Positions 34,691-44,600 of a stretch of DNA of 64,000 nt are shown here, piece after piece. Source of the DNA: JAEUQQ01 sp963697285 (GTDB lineage: Bacteria; Acidobacteriota; Vicinamibacteria; Vicinamibacterales; JAFNAJ01); the NCBI GenBank assembly GCA_963697285.1, contig CAVONI010000003.1, positions 62,001-126,000 on the forward strand, given 5' to 3'. Positions within the stretch are counted from its first letter, which is position 1; every line of letters begins with the position of its first letter. A program made the translations under genes and the position numbers. The notes beneath the pieces are model-generated. The model saw only the letters and a list, made by a program, of their open reading frames with translations. It was not told the origin of the DNA and made no database searches.

Positions 34691-34891
34691 TCGACCCCTC
34701 CCCACCGTTTGCGACGCGCGAACCGCAGGGCGGCGCTGCAACCGGGACGCATCCAGCGACCATCGTCCGGGCGCGCGATGCGCACCCGGCGTGGCCGAAG
34801 GCCCCGTCCGCGGCCGGCGCGTCACCAGACGGAGTCATCTCTCGTCCACGTCTCACCGGCTTGCGGCGTTCGCGCCGCGCGAGGAGCGTCC

Positions 34892-37741
34892 ATGACTCGA
34901 ATGACACGGTCTCGAATGACGCGGTCAGCACCCCTGCTCGTGCTGTCGCTGGTCCTGTCGACCCAGGCGCAAGCCCAGGGACCCGGCAGGAGCAAGCAGC
35001 CCCCCATTGACCCCGCGGGTATTGCCCGCCTCGTCGCCGATAGCGGCGGCAGCGCCGACGTGACAGTCCACGATGCCACGGGCGCCGCTCGCTTCGTCCG
35101 GACGTCGCCCGGCCGGAAGCTTGGCATCCAACGGCAGGCCGCACGTGCCGTCAGCGACGACGCGAAGAAGGGCCGGGCCGCTGAGTTCCTGGCGAATTAC
35201 GGCAGCATCTTCGGGATCACCAGCGTCGCCGGCGAACTCCGTGAGGTCCGTGTCACGAAAGACCGCCAGCAGGGCACGCACATCACCTACCAGCAGCTCC
35301 ACCAGGGTGTGCCGGTCTTTGCTGCCGAATTGCGGGTGCACTTCGACGCCTCTGACGAACTCGTCGCCGTCAACGGCACCTTCATTCCCCAGATCGCCGT
35401 CAACCCCGACCCCACGCGATCGGCCGATGACGCCACCAGGACGGCGGTGGCGAAGGTCGAGGCGGACCTCGAGCGGGCAGGCCAACTGTCGGCGGCGGGG
35501 ACAACGCTGCTCGTTTACCGCGAGGGGCTGGCCAAGGGCGTTGCCGGCCCGAACCACCTGGCATGGCAGGTGGAAGTCTCGGACGGCGCCAGCGTGCGCG
35601 AGTTCGTCTACGTCGACGCGCACTCGGGCAAGGTCATCGACCAGGTCACGGGCGTGTACGACGCCAAGTTCCGCCGTGCGTACGACGCCACGGGCCTGAC
35701 GGCTCCAGGGCCCAACTACCCGGCTTCGCCGTACTGGGTCGAAGGCGACACCTTACCGACAGCGTCCACCGAAGCCAACAACATGATCTGGGCGTCGGGT
35801 GAGACCTATGACCTGTTCTGGACCGGCTTCGCGCGCGATTCGTTCGACGCCGCCGGCGCCACCATGGACTCGATCTTCAACCGTGGCAACGGCTGTCCGA
35901 ACGCGTCGTGGAACGGCACCTTCATCTCGTTCTGCCCGGGCACCACGACCGACGACATCACCGCCCACGAGTGGGGGCACGCCTACACCGAGTACACCCA
36001 CAACCTGATCTACCAGTGGCAGCCGGGCGCCCTCAACGAGTCGTACTCCGACATCTGGGGCGAGACGATCGACCGCCTGAACGGTCGTGGCCTCGACGCA
36101 CCGGCAGGCGCCCGGACGGCGAATTCCTGCACGGCGTTCACGAGGCTCCCTGGCGAACTGGTCATCAACAGCCCCGCAGGCATCGCCGGAACCTACGCGG
36201 CGCAAGCGGCGCAGTTCGGCCCCAATCTCACGCTGGCCGGCACGACAGCCGGCGTGGTCCTCGCCCTTGACGCGTCGAACGCGGCAGGGCCGTCGACCAC
36301 GGATGCGTGTTCGCCCCTGACGAACGTGGCCGCCGTAGCCGGCCGCATCGCCCTCGTTGACCGCGGCACGTGCACGTTTTCCGCGAAGGTGTACAACGCC
36401 CAGCTCGCCGGGGCCATCGGCGTCATCGTCGCCAACAATGCCGCCAGCGGCCTGCCGGGGATGGGCGCAGGCGTCAACGCGGCCCTCGTGACGATCCCCT
36501 CGCTCGGCGTCACGCTGGCGACCGGCAACTCGATCAAGGCCAACCTCGCCGGCGGCGTCAACAGCACCTTGCGCGCCCGCTTCACCGGCTCCATCGACAA
36601 CTCCTACGCCTGGCTGATCGGAGAGGAGTCGTCGGGCTTCGGTGGCGCCATCCGCGACATGTGGAACCCCACCTGCTACGGCAACCCGGGCAAGGTCTCC
36701 GACACGCAGTACACCTGCTCGGCGGGTGATGGCGGCGGCGTGCACAGCAACTCGGGCGTCCCCAACCACGCCTACGCGCTGCTCGTCGACGGCGGGACGT
36801 ACAACGGTCAGACGATTGCCGCCATCGGCCTGACCAAGGCGGCGCACATCTACTACCGGGCACAGAGCGTCTACCAGGGCCCGGCGAGCGACTTCGCCGA
36901 GCACGCAGACGCCATCGAGCAGTCATGTTCCGACCTGATCGGCGCGAACCTCGCCGACCTCCTGAGCGGCGCGCCGTCGGGGCAGGTCATCACGCCCTCC
37001 GACTGCATGCAGGTCGCAAAGGCTGCACTCGCCGTCGAACTGCGGACGCCTCCGACCCAGTGCAACTTCCAGCCGCTGCTGGCCAAGAACCCGCCGCCGC
37101 TGTGCGACGCGGGGGGCTTTGCCACGCAACTCTTCAAGGACAGCTTCGACAACGGCAACTCGTCGGCCGCCCGCTGGAGCGTGAGCCACACCGCGGCCAC
37201 CGCCGACTTCACGCCGCGCGATTGGGAGGTCGTGTCGGACCTGCCCGACCACCGTGCCGGCAGCGCGTTCTTCGGCATCGACTTCCCGGGCGGCACGTGC
37301 GCGCCCGGCGGCGACGAGTCGGGCGTGCTGCACCTGGTGAGCCCGCAGATCACGATCCCGGCGTCGGTCGGCGCGCCCAGGCTCACGTTCGATCACTGGG
37401 TGGCGACCGAGGCGGGCTGGGATGGCGGGAACCTCAAGATCAGCGTGAACGGCGGCCCCTGGCAGCTGGTCAACGCGACCGACTTCCTCTACAACCCGTA
37501 CAACGCGACGCTGGCAACCGCGGGAGCGGGCAACACCAACCCGATGGCCGGCGAGCCAGCGTTCACGGGCAGCGACGGCGGGTCGGTCGACGGGTCGTGG
37601 GGACGGTCGATCATCAACCTGGCTCCATACGCGAAGCCGAAGGACAAGATCAGGCTACGGTTCGACCTGGGAACCGACGGCTGCACCGGGACGTTCGGCT
37701 GGTACATCGACGACCTGATGGTCTACCAGTGCCACCCGTAG
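34892..37741 (+). CDS. Secreted M4-family (thermolysin-like) metalloprotease interrupted by a PA domain
   Basis: 949 residues. A signal peptide (APLLVLSLVLSTQAQAQG) is followed by an FTP/PepSY propeptide (NYGSIFGITSVAGEL, HITYQQLHQGVPVFAAELRV, LAWQVEVSDGASVREFVYVD). The catalytic domain has the zinc motif HEWGHAYTEYTH (about residue 359) and the third ligand Glu in ALNESYSDIWGE. A PA-type insert (ALVDRGTCTFSAKVYNAQL, GAIGVIVANN) then separates it from the C-terminal M4 half with the active-site His region GGVHSNSGVPNHAYALLVDGG. The last 200 residues form a jelly-roll-like module (RLTFDHWVATEAGWDGGNLKI, LRFDLGTDGCTGTFGWYIDDL). GAGGAG lies 5 bases before the ATG. It shares its promoter type with the S8 protease, so the two are probably co-regulated extracellular degradative enzymes. 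Confidence 0.95.
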   Translation: MTRMTRSRMTRSAPLLVLSLVLSTQAQAQGPGRSKQPPIDPAGIARLVADSGGSADVTVHDATGAARFVRTSPGRKLGIQRQAARAVSDDAKKGRAAEFLANYGSIFGITSVAGELREVRVTKDRQQGTHITYQQLHQGVPVFAAELRVHFDASDELVAVNGTFIPQIAVNPDPTRSADDATRTAVAKVEADLERAGQLSAAGTTLLVYREGLAKGVAGPNHLAWQVEVSDGASVREFVYVDAHSGKVIDQVTGVYDAKFRRAYDATGLTAPGPNYPASPYWVEGDTLPTASTEANNMIWASGETYDLFWTGFARDSFDAAGATMDSIFNRGNGCPNASWNGTFISFCPGTTTDDITAHEWGHAYTEYTHNLIYQWQPGALNESYSDIWGETIDRLNGRGLDAPAGARTANSCTAFTRLPGELVINSPAGIAGTYAAQAAQFGPNLTLAGTTAGVVLALDASNAAGPSTTDACSPLTNVAAVAGRIALVDRGTCTFSAKVYNAQLAGAIGVIVANNAASGLPGMGAGVNAALVTIPSLGVTLATGNSIKANLAGGVNSTLRARFTGSIDNSYAWLIGEESSGFGGAIRDMWNPTCYGNPGKVSDTQYTCSAGDGGGVHSNSGVPNHAYALLVDGGTYNGQTIAAIGLTKAAHIYYRAQSVYQGPASDFAEHADAIEQSCSDLIGANLADLLSGAPSGQVITPSDCMQVAKAALAVELRTPPTQCNFQPLLAKNPPPLCDAGGFATQLFKDSFDNGNSSAARWSVSHTAATADFTPRDWEVVSDLPDHRAGSAFFGIDFPGGTCAPGGDESGVLHLVSPQITIPASVGAPRLTFDHWVATEAGWDGGNLKISVNGGPWQLVNATDFLYNPYNATLATAGAGNTNPMAGEPAFTGSDGGSVDGSWGRSIINLAPYAKPKDKIRLRFDLGTDGCTGTFGWYIDDLMVYQCHP

Positions 37742-37795
37742 GCCTGCAGTGAGCGCGCCTGCCGGTCAGCGACGTCCGTGCTGCTGGTGACACAC

Positions 37796-37831
37796 GAAGA
37801 GGGGGACGCCCGCGAGGGCGTCCCCCTCTTC
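37796..37831. terminator. Bidirectional terminator between M4 protease and minus-strand gene
   Basis: GAAGAGGGGGACGCCC, GCGA loop, GGGCGTCCCCCTCTTC; a perfect 16-bp stem with a GNRA tetraloop, between convergent stops. The flanking A-rich and T-rich edges (GAAGA / TCTTC) suit termination in both directions. Confidence 0.85.
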
Positions 37832-37847
37832 GCGCCGGTGGCGTGGT

Positions 37848-38285
37848 TCAGCGGTCGGGCGCGCCCGACGATCCGCGGTTCACCTCGAGCGTCGCCACGT
37901 AATCGCCCTGCGGTATGGCCTTGCCGGCAACCGGATACGGGTCGAGACGCACGAGGCGCACCTCGTAGGTCAGGTAGCTCGCCGAGGCAGGCCCCTTCGA
38001 CGAGGTGTGCAGTTCGAGCGTCTCCCTCGGGCCCGGCGCCTTCTGCATCCACACGCTGACGGTGGCATCGCCTTCCCAGACGCACTGCTCGCCCCTGGGA
38101 CAACGCGAGTCGGCCGGGACCCCTGCAACGCCGATCTGCAGGCCCTCGCTGTCGATCCGCGCGACCTCGCCAACCCCGAGGCCGAAACTCGTGCCGAGCG
38201 CAATACCCTCGGGCTGCGATGGGCTGGCGACGCTGCAGGCAAGGAGCGCGTGGATGGCCACGATCACCGAGACGGCACCTCTCAT
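37848..38285 (-). CDS. Hypothetical lipoprotein
   Basis: 145 residues. A signal peptide (VSVIVAIHALLACSVAS) has a lipobox-like LLAC, so the protein is probably lipid-anchored. The mature part is a small beta domain with a conserved-looking disulfide pair in ADSRCPRGEQCVWEGDATVSV. This motif occurs in many small bacterial exported proteins of unknown function. It ends in strands SYLTYEVRLVRLDPYPV and GDYVATLEVNR. It is convergent with the M4 gene and divergent from the TonB receptor. Confidence 0.8.
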   Translation of the reverse strand: MRGAVSVIVAIHALLACSVASPSQPEGIALGTSFGLGVGEVARIDSEGLQIGVAGVPADSRCPRGEQCVWEGDATVSVWMQKAPGPRETLELHTSSKGPASASYLTYEVRLVRLDPYPVAGKAIPQGDYVATLEVNRGSSGAPDR

Positions 38286-38395
38286 TGCGACCTCATCCTG
38301 TGTGGCGGGTTCCTGATCGATTCTAGCTCACCGCGTGGAAACGCCCGCCAGCGGAGCGTCTCGCGGAGTCGCGGCGGCGTCTCCGTCAGCGACAA

Positions 38396-38431
38396 GTTGC
38401 GACAACCAGCAGGACTGATCCTGCCTATACT
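38396..38431 (+). promoter_or_regulatory. Candidate promoter/operator of the TonB receptor
   Basis: TATACT (38426-38431) as -10. Directly upstream is the inverted repeat GCAGGA-CTGA-TCCTGC (38409-38424), and before it GTTG-CGA-CAAC (38396-38406). No good -35 is present at the normal distance, which fits an activator- or repressor-dependent promoter. The leader to the ATG is about 145 bases. Confidence 0.45.
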
Positions 38432-38580
38432 CTCGGCTGATTTCACTCAACTGGCTCATCTTCGGCGGGGAGGTCTGCTCCTTGCGGTTGGGCTGTGCCT
38501 GTCTGGGTCGACCCCCGTGCGCTGACGGCGAGGTCGATGCGTTGGTGGTTCTGCAGTCGGTGGACGAAGGAGACCGAGAG

Positions 38581-41523
38581 ATGAGTCGCACACGGTTGAT
38601 GATTCAGGCAGCGGGGTTGGCCCTCGTGATGGCCGTCCTGGCGACGGGCACTACGTGGGCGCAGTCGTCGCAGTCGTCGAGCATGGTTGGCAAGGTGGCC
38701 GACGAGTCGGGCGGCGCGATGCCCGGCGTCACGATCACCGTGACGAGCCCGCAGCTGCAGGTCAAGCAGCTCACCGCAGTGTCGGACGCGGACGGCAACT
38801 ACCGCATCCTCGACCTGCCGCCGGGGACCTACTCGGTGCAGTTCGAACTCGAGGGATTCCAGACGGCCATCTACACCGACATCCGCCTCACGGTCGGCCT
38901 GGCCGGCCGCGTGGACGGCGTGCTCAAGGTCGGCGCGCTCTCCGAGACGGTCAGCGTCACCGGGTTGAGCCCTGTCGTCGACACGGTGAACACCTCGGGC
39001 AACACCACGCTGGTGCAGGATCAGCTGCGCACCATCCCCATGGGCGGCACGATGCAGGAGATGCTGCCGCTCGCGGCCGGCGTCACCATGACCGGCAAGC
39101 CTGACGTGGGCGACAGCAACCTGGCGAGCCGACAGGCCATCGTCACCTACGGTGTCGTGCTGCAGACCACGCTCGACGTCGAGGGCATCAACACGGTGAC
39201 CGACCACGCGGCGAACACGGCCGTCTACTTCAACTCGTACTCGCTCGAGGAAGTCCAGTTCAAGACCAGTGGCAACAACGCCGACATCGCGTTCCCGGGC
39301 GTCGCCCAGGTGGCCCTGCTCAAGTCTGGCAGCAACCAGTTCCACGGCAGCGCGCGTGGCTCGTACGAGAACCCGAGTTGGCAGGGCAACAACGTCACCG
39401 AAGAACTCGCCGCCCAAGGCATCCGCGACACGAACCCCATCACGGATCCGGGGTACTACGAGTACATCTTCGACCTCGGCGGCCGGATCATCAAGGACAA
39501 GCTGTGGTTTTACGGGTCCTACAGCAATCAGGCGGTGGACCAGGGCCAGGTCGGTTTCGTGGCGGCGCCCAACGCGGAAGGCTGCTGGTTCGTCACCTGC
39601 GGGGGCACGACTCCGGCCACCTATCACACCGATCTCCCGGGATATGCCGCGAAGGTGTCGTACCAGATGACGCCGAGCATCAAGCTGATCGGCGTGGACA
39701 TGTACTCGGTGAAGCACCTGTCGCAGAACGGCGGCAGCACCCTGGTGCCGCTGCCCTCGAGCCGGTACCAGCGCCAGCCGCAACACATCTGGAAGGGCGA
39801 GATGCAGATGGCGAAGCAGCGCTGGTTCGTCAACGCGCTGTTCGGCTACGGCGGTTACCACGTGAACTACATCACGCAGCCCGCCGACCAGGTCATCGGG
39901 TACCCCGATGGCACGGACGTCCCCGGGAATCCAAGCAGCCGTGAACTCAGCAACTCGCTGCGCTACGGGCCGTCAATCAACCCGGAAGACCGTCCGCAGA
40001 ACAGGCATGAGGGCAAGGCGATCGTGACCTTCGTGCCGGAAAAGCCCAAACTCGGTGGCACGCATCAGCTCAAGCTCGGCACGACCCTCGACTGGGAGAG
40101 CGCCGGCACGAGGATTCTGGAGAACAAGAAGGCCGGCAACTACGAGCTGCAGTTCAACCGCGGCGTGCCCAGCCAGATCGTCGTCTACAACTACCCGTTC
40201 GCCACGTCGACGAACAAGCTCGACAGCCAGGCGTTCTATCTCACCGACACCTATTCGGTGAACAACGTGACGATCAACGCCGGGGTGCGGTGGGAACGTT
40301 ACGACAGCTACTACCCGGAGCAGAGCAGGGAAGCCGGGCAGTTCGCGGCCATCTTCCCGGCGGCGACCTATCCGAAGAAGGACATCCTCACATGGATCGA
40401 CTTCGTCCCTCGCTTGGGCGCCGCGTGGGACGTCACGGGCAACGGCAAGACGGTGCTGAAGGCATCGGCGGGCATCTTCGGTGACACGATGGGCGACCAG
40501 TATGCCAACGCGTTCAACCCGAACGCGCAGGCCACGAACACCTACCGTTGGTTGGGCCCGTGCGTCACGACCCCCTACAAGAACAACACGTTCCTCAACT
40601 CGAGCTGTGACGTGGACCCGGCCTTCCTGGCGGCACTCCCCTCGCTCACGCCGCTGAGCGCGACGGGCGGCGGCATCACCGAGAACAACCCGGACCTCAA
40701 GCAGAACAAGACGTACGAATACACCGTCCGCGCAGAGCGCGAGTTGATCGCCAACGTGGCGATCAGCGCCGGATGGGTCTATCACAAAGTCTCAAACCTC
40801 TACTACAACCTCCAGTACAACCGCCCGTACGAGGTGTGGATCCCGGCGACGCCCGCGACGCCGTTCCTGGATCACAACGGACAACCGGTCACGGTCTACA
40901 CCTACCCGGCGAACCTGGTCGGCGCAGCGAACAACCGCCTCCGGGCTGGCAACGCGCCAAGTGGCAACTCCGACACGTTCCACACGTTTGAAGTTGCGGC
41001 GACCAAACGTTACTCCAGCCGGTGGACTGGCAGCGCGTCGTTCTGGGCCACCAAGAGCAACGAGTGGCTCACGCAGGGCACGCTCGCCGCGGCCCTCCCG
41101 CAAAGCCCGAATGACGACCGCTTCCCGAAGGATGAAACGTGGAGCTGGGAAGCGCGTGCCAACGGGACCTACAGCTTTCCGTGGGATGTCGCCGTCACGG
41201 CGTCGTTCCGCTCGGCGTCGGGCCCCTACGGTCAGCGGACGCAGGTGTTCACTGGCGCCGCGTTGCGCCAGGGCTCGACCACGCTGCGCATGGGCGAGTA
41301 CGGCGAGTTCCAGTCGCCGGCAATGCGGCTCGTCAACCTGCGCCTCAACAAGAGCATCAAGCTCCCGAGGAACATGAGGTTCGCGCTCGACTTCCAGTGC
41401 TTCAACTTGTTCAACGCCGCCGCGATCACGTCGGTGAACTACGCCACCGGCTCGCAGTTCGGCCAGGTCACCGGCATCACGTCGGCCCGGGTCTACCGCC
41501 TCGGCGGCGGCTTCACGTTCTAG
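38581..41523 (+). CDS. TonB-dependent outer-membrane receptor with carboxypeptidase-regulatory-like N-terminus
   Basis: 980 residues. A signal peptide (AAGLALVMAVLATGTTWAQ) is followed by a carboxypeptidase-regulatory-like sandwich (MVGKVADESGGAMPGVTITV, DADGNYRILDLPPGTYSVQF), which is typical of acidobacterial oar-like receptors. The plug has TIPMGGTMQEMLPLAAGV. The barrel has repeated aromatic strands and ends in the outer-membrane signature ARVYRLGGGFTF with terminal Phe. It probably imports an oligosaccharide, peptide or other large ligand; the substrate is not evident. GAAGGAG lies upstream of the ATG. A strong terminator follows. No matching SusD or inner-membrane transporter is adjacent. 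Confidence 0.93.
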   Translation: MSRTRLMIQAAGLALVMAVLATGTTWAQSSQSSSMVGKVADESGGAMPGVTITVTSPQLQVKQLTAVSDADGNYRILDLPPGTYSVQFELEGFQTAIYTDIRLTVGLAGRVDGVLKVGALSETVSVTGLSPVVDTVNTSGNTTLVQDQLRTIPMGGTMQEMLPLAAGVTMTGKPDVGDSNLASRQAIVTYGVVLQTTLDVEGINTVTDHAANTAVYFNSYSLEEVQFKTSGNNADIAFPGVAQVALLKSGSNQFHGSARGSYENPSWQGNNVTEELAAQGIRDTNPITDPGYYEYIFDLGGRIIKDKLWFYGSYSNQAVDQGQVGFVAAPNAEGCWFVTCGGTTPATYHTDLPGYAAKVSYQMTPSIKLIGVDMYSVKHLSQNGGSTLVPLPSSRYQRQPQHIWKGEMQMAKQRWFVNALFGYGGYHVNYITQPADQVIGYPDGTDVPGNPSSRELSNSLRYGPSINPEDRPQNRHEGKAIVTFVPEKPKLGGTHQLKLGTTLDWESAGTRILENKKAGNYELQFNRGVPSQIVVYNYPFATSTNKLDSQAFYLTDTYSVNNVTINAGVRWERYDSYYPEQSREAGQFAAIFPAATYPKKDILTWIDFVPRLGAAWDVTGNGKTVLKASAGIFGDTMGDQYANAFNPNAQATNTYRWLGPCVTTPYKNNTFLNSSCDVDPAFLAALPSLTPLSATGGGITENNPDLKQNKTYEYTVRAERELIANVAISAGWVYHKVSNLYYNLQYNRPYEVWIPATPATPFLDHNGQPVTVYTYPANLVGAANNRLRAGNAPSGNSDTFHTFEVAATKRYSSRWTGSASFWATKSNEWLTQGTLAAALPQSPNDDRFPKDETWSWEARANGTYSFPWDVAVTASFRSASGPYGQRTQVFTGAALRQGSTTLRMGEYGEFQSPAMRLVNLRLNKSIKLPRNMRFALDFQCFNLFNAAAITSVNYATGSQFGQVTGITSARVYRLGGGFTF

Positions 41524-41535
41524 ATCGCGTCCTTT

Positions 41536-41579
41536 CGCGCCGGCGTGGCGGGTCCCATCGGGATCCGCCACGCGGCGCG
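41536..41579 (+). terminator. Terminator hairpin after the TonB receptor
   Basis: A 14-bp stem (41543-41556 with 41560-41573, one G-U) has a 3-base loop and is extended by about 6 more pairs past a bulged G. It begins 13 bases after the stop codon. Confidence 0.75.
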
Positions 41580-41608
41580 CTGACAGCACGCGGCGCGGTC
41601 GGTGACTT

Positions 41609-44600
41609 TTGCGCGACATCAACGTATCGTTGCGCGTGTCTTCGCGGCTTCCCCTGCTCTTGCTCTACGCAGCCTCCGGCGCTGCCGCCCTCGTCTACGA
41701 GGTGGCGTGGACCAGGCAACTGACACTCCTCATGGGCCACACGGTGGCCGCCGCCAGCACGGTGCTGGCCGCCGTCATGGGCGGGCTGGCCCTCGGTTCC
41801 TGGCTCGGCGCGCGCCTGGTGCGCTCGTGGTCAGGCGCCGCGCGCGGGTCACGCGCCCTCGTCACACTCGCCTCGCTCGAGATCGTCATCGCGCTCGCCG
41901 CCCTCGCCCTGCCCGTGCTGCTGTCTGCGGCAACACCCGCGCTTGCGTGGGCCTACGACGATGGCCAGGCGCCCATCCGCTTCGGGCTGACGCGCGCCCT
42001 CCTGTGCGCGCTGCTGGTTGGCGTGCCGGCCACCGCGATGGGCGCGACCTTCCCCGTGGCCGTGACCTGGTACGCGAGGGTCGCCGCCGACGCCGGCGTC
42101 CTGTACGCGGCCAACACGGCGGGCGCGGCGATCGGTGCGCTGGCGACGGGGTTCTGGCTGGTGCCGGCGCTCGGCCTGCGCGCCACGACGTGGGTGGGCG
42201 TCTCGCTCAACATCCTCGTGGCGGCCGGTGCCCGCTGGCTCGCCACGCGCCCCACCGCGCCAGAACGGTCTACTCCGCTCGCACAGGCCGGTCGCGGATC
42301 AGGCAAGGGAGCACGTGCGAAGGATGACGGCCGGCACGCCGCGCGCCGTCCCCTCGTGGATATGCCGCCCGCGCTGGCGATCGCGGCCACGGCCGCGGCG
42401 ATGTCAGGATGCTGCGCGATGATCTACCAGGTGGTGTGGACGCGACTCGTCGCGCTCGTGATTGGTCCCACCACCTACGCGTTCGCAACGGTCGTCGCCG
42501 CGTTCATCGTCGGCCTCGCCGTCGGGTCGGCCGCCGGCGCGCGGGTGGCGCGACGTGCCGCGCGGCCGCTTGCGTGGCTGGGCACGACGCTGCTGCTCGG
42601 GGCCCTCGCGGCGGCAGCGTCTGGGTGGTACGCGGCCACGCAGCTCCCGCTCGTCGTGGCCCAGCAGGTGGCGTCCACCGACGCCGCGTTCGCGCCGATC
42701 GTGACGCGCCAGGTGCTCGGCGTCCTCGTGCTGCTCCTGCCGTTGGCGTGCGCGCTCGGCGCGTCGTTCTCGCTCGCTGTCGCCGCGGCCGCCGGTCGAT
42801 CCGAGAGCCTGGGCGATCCCGCCGCCCGCGTGTACGTGTGGAACACCCTCGGGGCGATCGCCGGCGCGCTGGCGGGGGGCTTCGTCCTGCTGCCGTTGAT
42901 GGGACTCCAGGGCAGCCTTCGCGCGGCGACGGCGCTCGGCTGGGCCGCGGCCCTGGTGGTGTGGGCGGTCGAGGCGCGACGTGCCGCAGGCCCGTCTCTC
43001 GCCCGGTTCTGGCAGACCCGCGGTGCGGCCCTGGTGTCGGGAGCAGCCGTGCTGGTGCTGCTGCCGGCGTGGGATCCCTACCTCCTCTCGGGCGGCGCCT
43101 ACAAGTACGCGTCCTACATCGGCGTGGCCGACTTCCAGGAGGAACTGCACCTCTGGCGGATGCTCTACCACCGCGACGGGGCGACCGCCACCGTCAGCGT
43201 GCGGGAACTCGCCGGACAACGGTCGATGGCGATCGACGGCAAGGTCGATGCGTCGAACGTGGGCGACATGCTCACGCAGCGGCTCCTCGGCCTGCTGCCC
43301 GTCCTCCTGCACGACAAGCCCCAAGACGTGCTCGTGCTCGGCCTCGGCAGCGGCGTCACCGCCGGCGCCACGCTGGCGCCTGGCACGGTCCGCGCCGCCG
43401 ACGTGGTCGAGATCTCGCCCGAGGTGGTGGCCGCCTCGCGCTTCTTCGCTCGCGAGAACGGCGACGTGCTGCAGGCGCCGGGCGTCCGCCTGCTCGTCGG
43501 CGACGGCAGGTCGCACCTGGCCTTCACGCGACGCCGGTACGACGTGATCGTGTCGGAGCCCTCGAATCCCTGGATGGCCGGCATCGCCCCGCTCTTCACG
43601 CGCGAGTTCTTCACGACCGTCCGCGATCGCCTGAAGCCCGATGGCATTGTCTGCCAGTGGGCGCACACCTACGACATCAGCCGCGACGACCTCAGGTCGA
43701 TAATCCGCACCTTCGGATCGGTGTTCCCGCAATCCACCCTGTGGCTCGTGGGCGACGGCGACCTGCTGCTGATTGGCACCAATGGCGTGTCGATCGATCG
43801 GCACGTGGACGGCCTCGCCGCACGGGTAAATCGCGGCACGACGCCGAAGTTGCTCTCGGGCGTGGGCGTGGCCGGACCGACGGCGCCGTTCGCGCTGCTG
43901 TCGCTGCTGGCAGCCGGACCTGCGCAGATGGCGCAGTACGGTGACGGTGCCGCGATCCAGACCGACGATCAGATGGACCTGGAGTACTCCGCGCCCCGCG
44001 CCATCTACGGCCGCTCGAACGACGACAACGCGTCCGAGATCCGGCAACTTGGCGGCGGCGCGACGTCGGTGCCTGCTGCGCGCCTCGCCTGGCAGCAGGC
44101 GAGCGACACCGACCTCACCGCGGCAGGAACGATGTCGCTGCAGGCCGACGGATACCGTGCCGCGTTCGTACGGTTCGAGCAGGCCGTGCGCATGAACAGC
44201 CGCAACGCCGAGGCGCTCGCCGGCCTGTTCGATGCGGCAACGGGCGCAGGCCGACCGGATGACGCGAGGGAGGTGCTGGAACGGGTCGCGGCGGCCGAGC
44301 CGTCGAACGCCGCGGTGCGGACGGAACTCTCACGCCTGTTCGCGGCCCGGGGAGACCTGGAGCGGGCTGCGACCCTTGCTGCCGAGGCCGCACGGCTCGC
44401 GCCGGACGATCCGCTGGCCGGCGAGCAACTGGCATCGGTGTTCGTCGATGCCGGCGATGCCGCGAGGCTCACGTCATTGTCGGCGCACCTCGTGGCACGC
44501 TTCCCGGCGCGCGACCGGCCGCTCTACTTCAAGGCGATGGCGCTGATGCTCGAGAACCTGGCGCCAGAGGCCGTGGCGACAGCGCGCGAGGTCGTCGCCC

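Noticed and set aside
34700..34800. c-di-GMP-I (GEMM) riboswitch-like GGGACGCA in the M4 protease leader
   Set aside because: The invariant GCACAGGGCAAACC core and the tetraloop-receptor pattern are absent.
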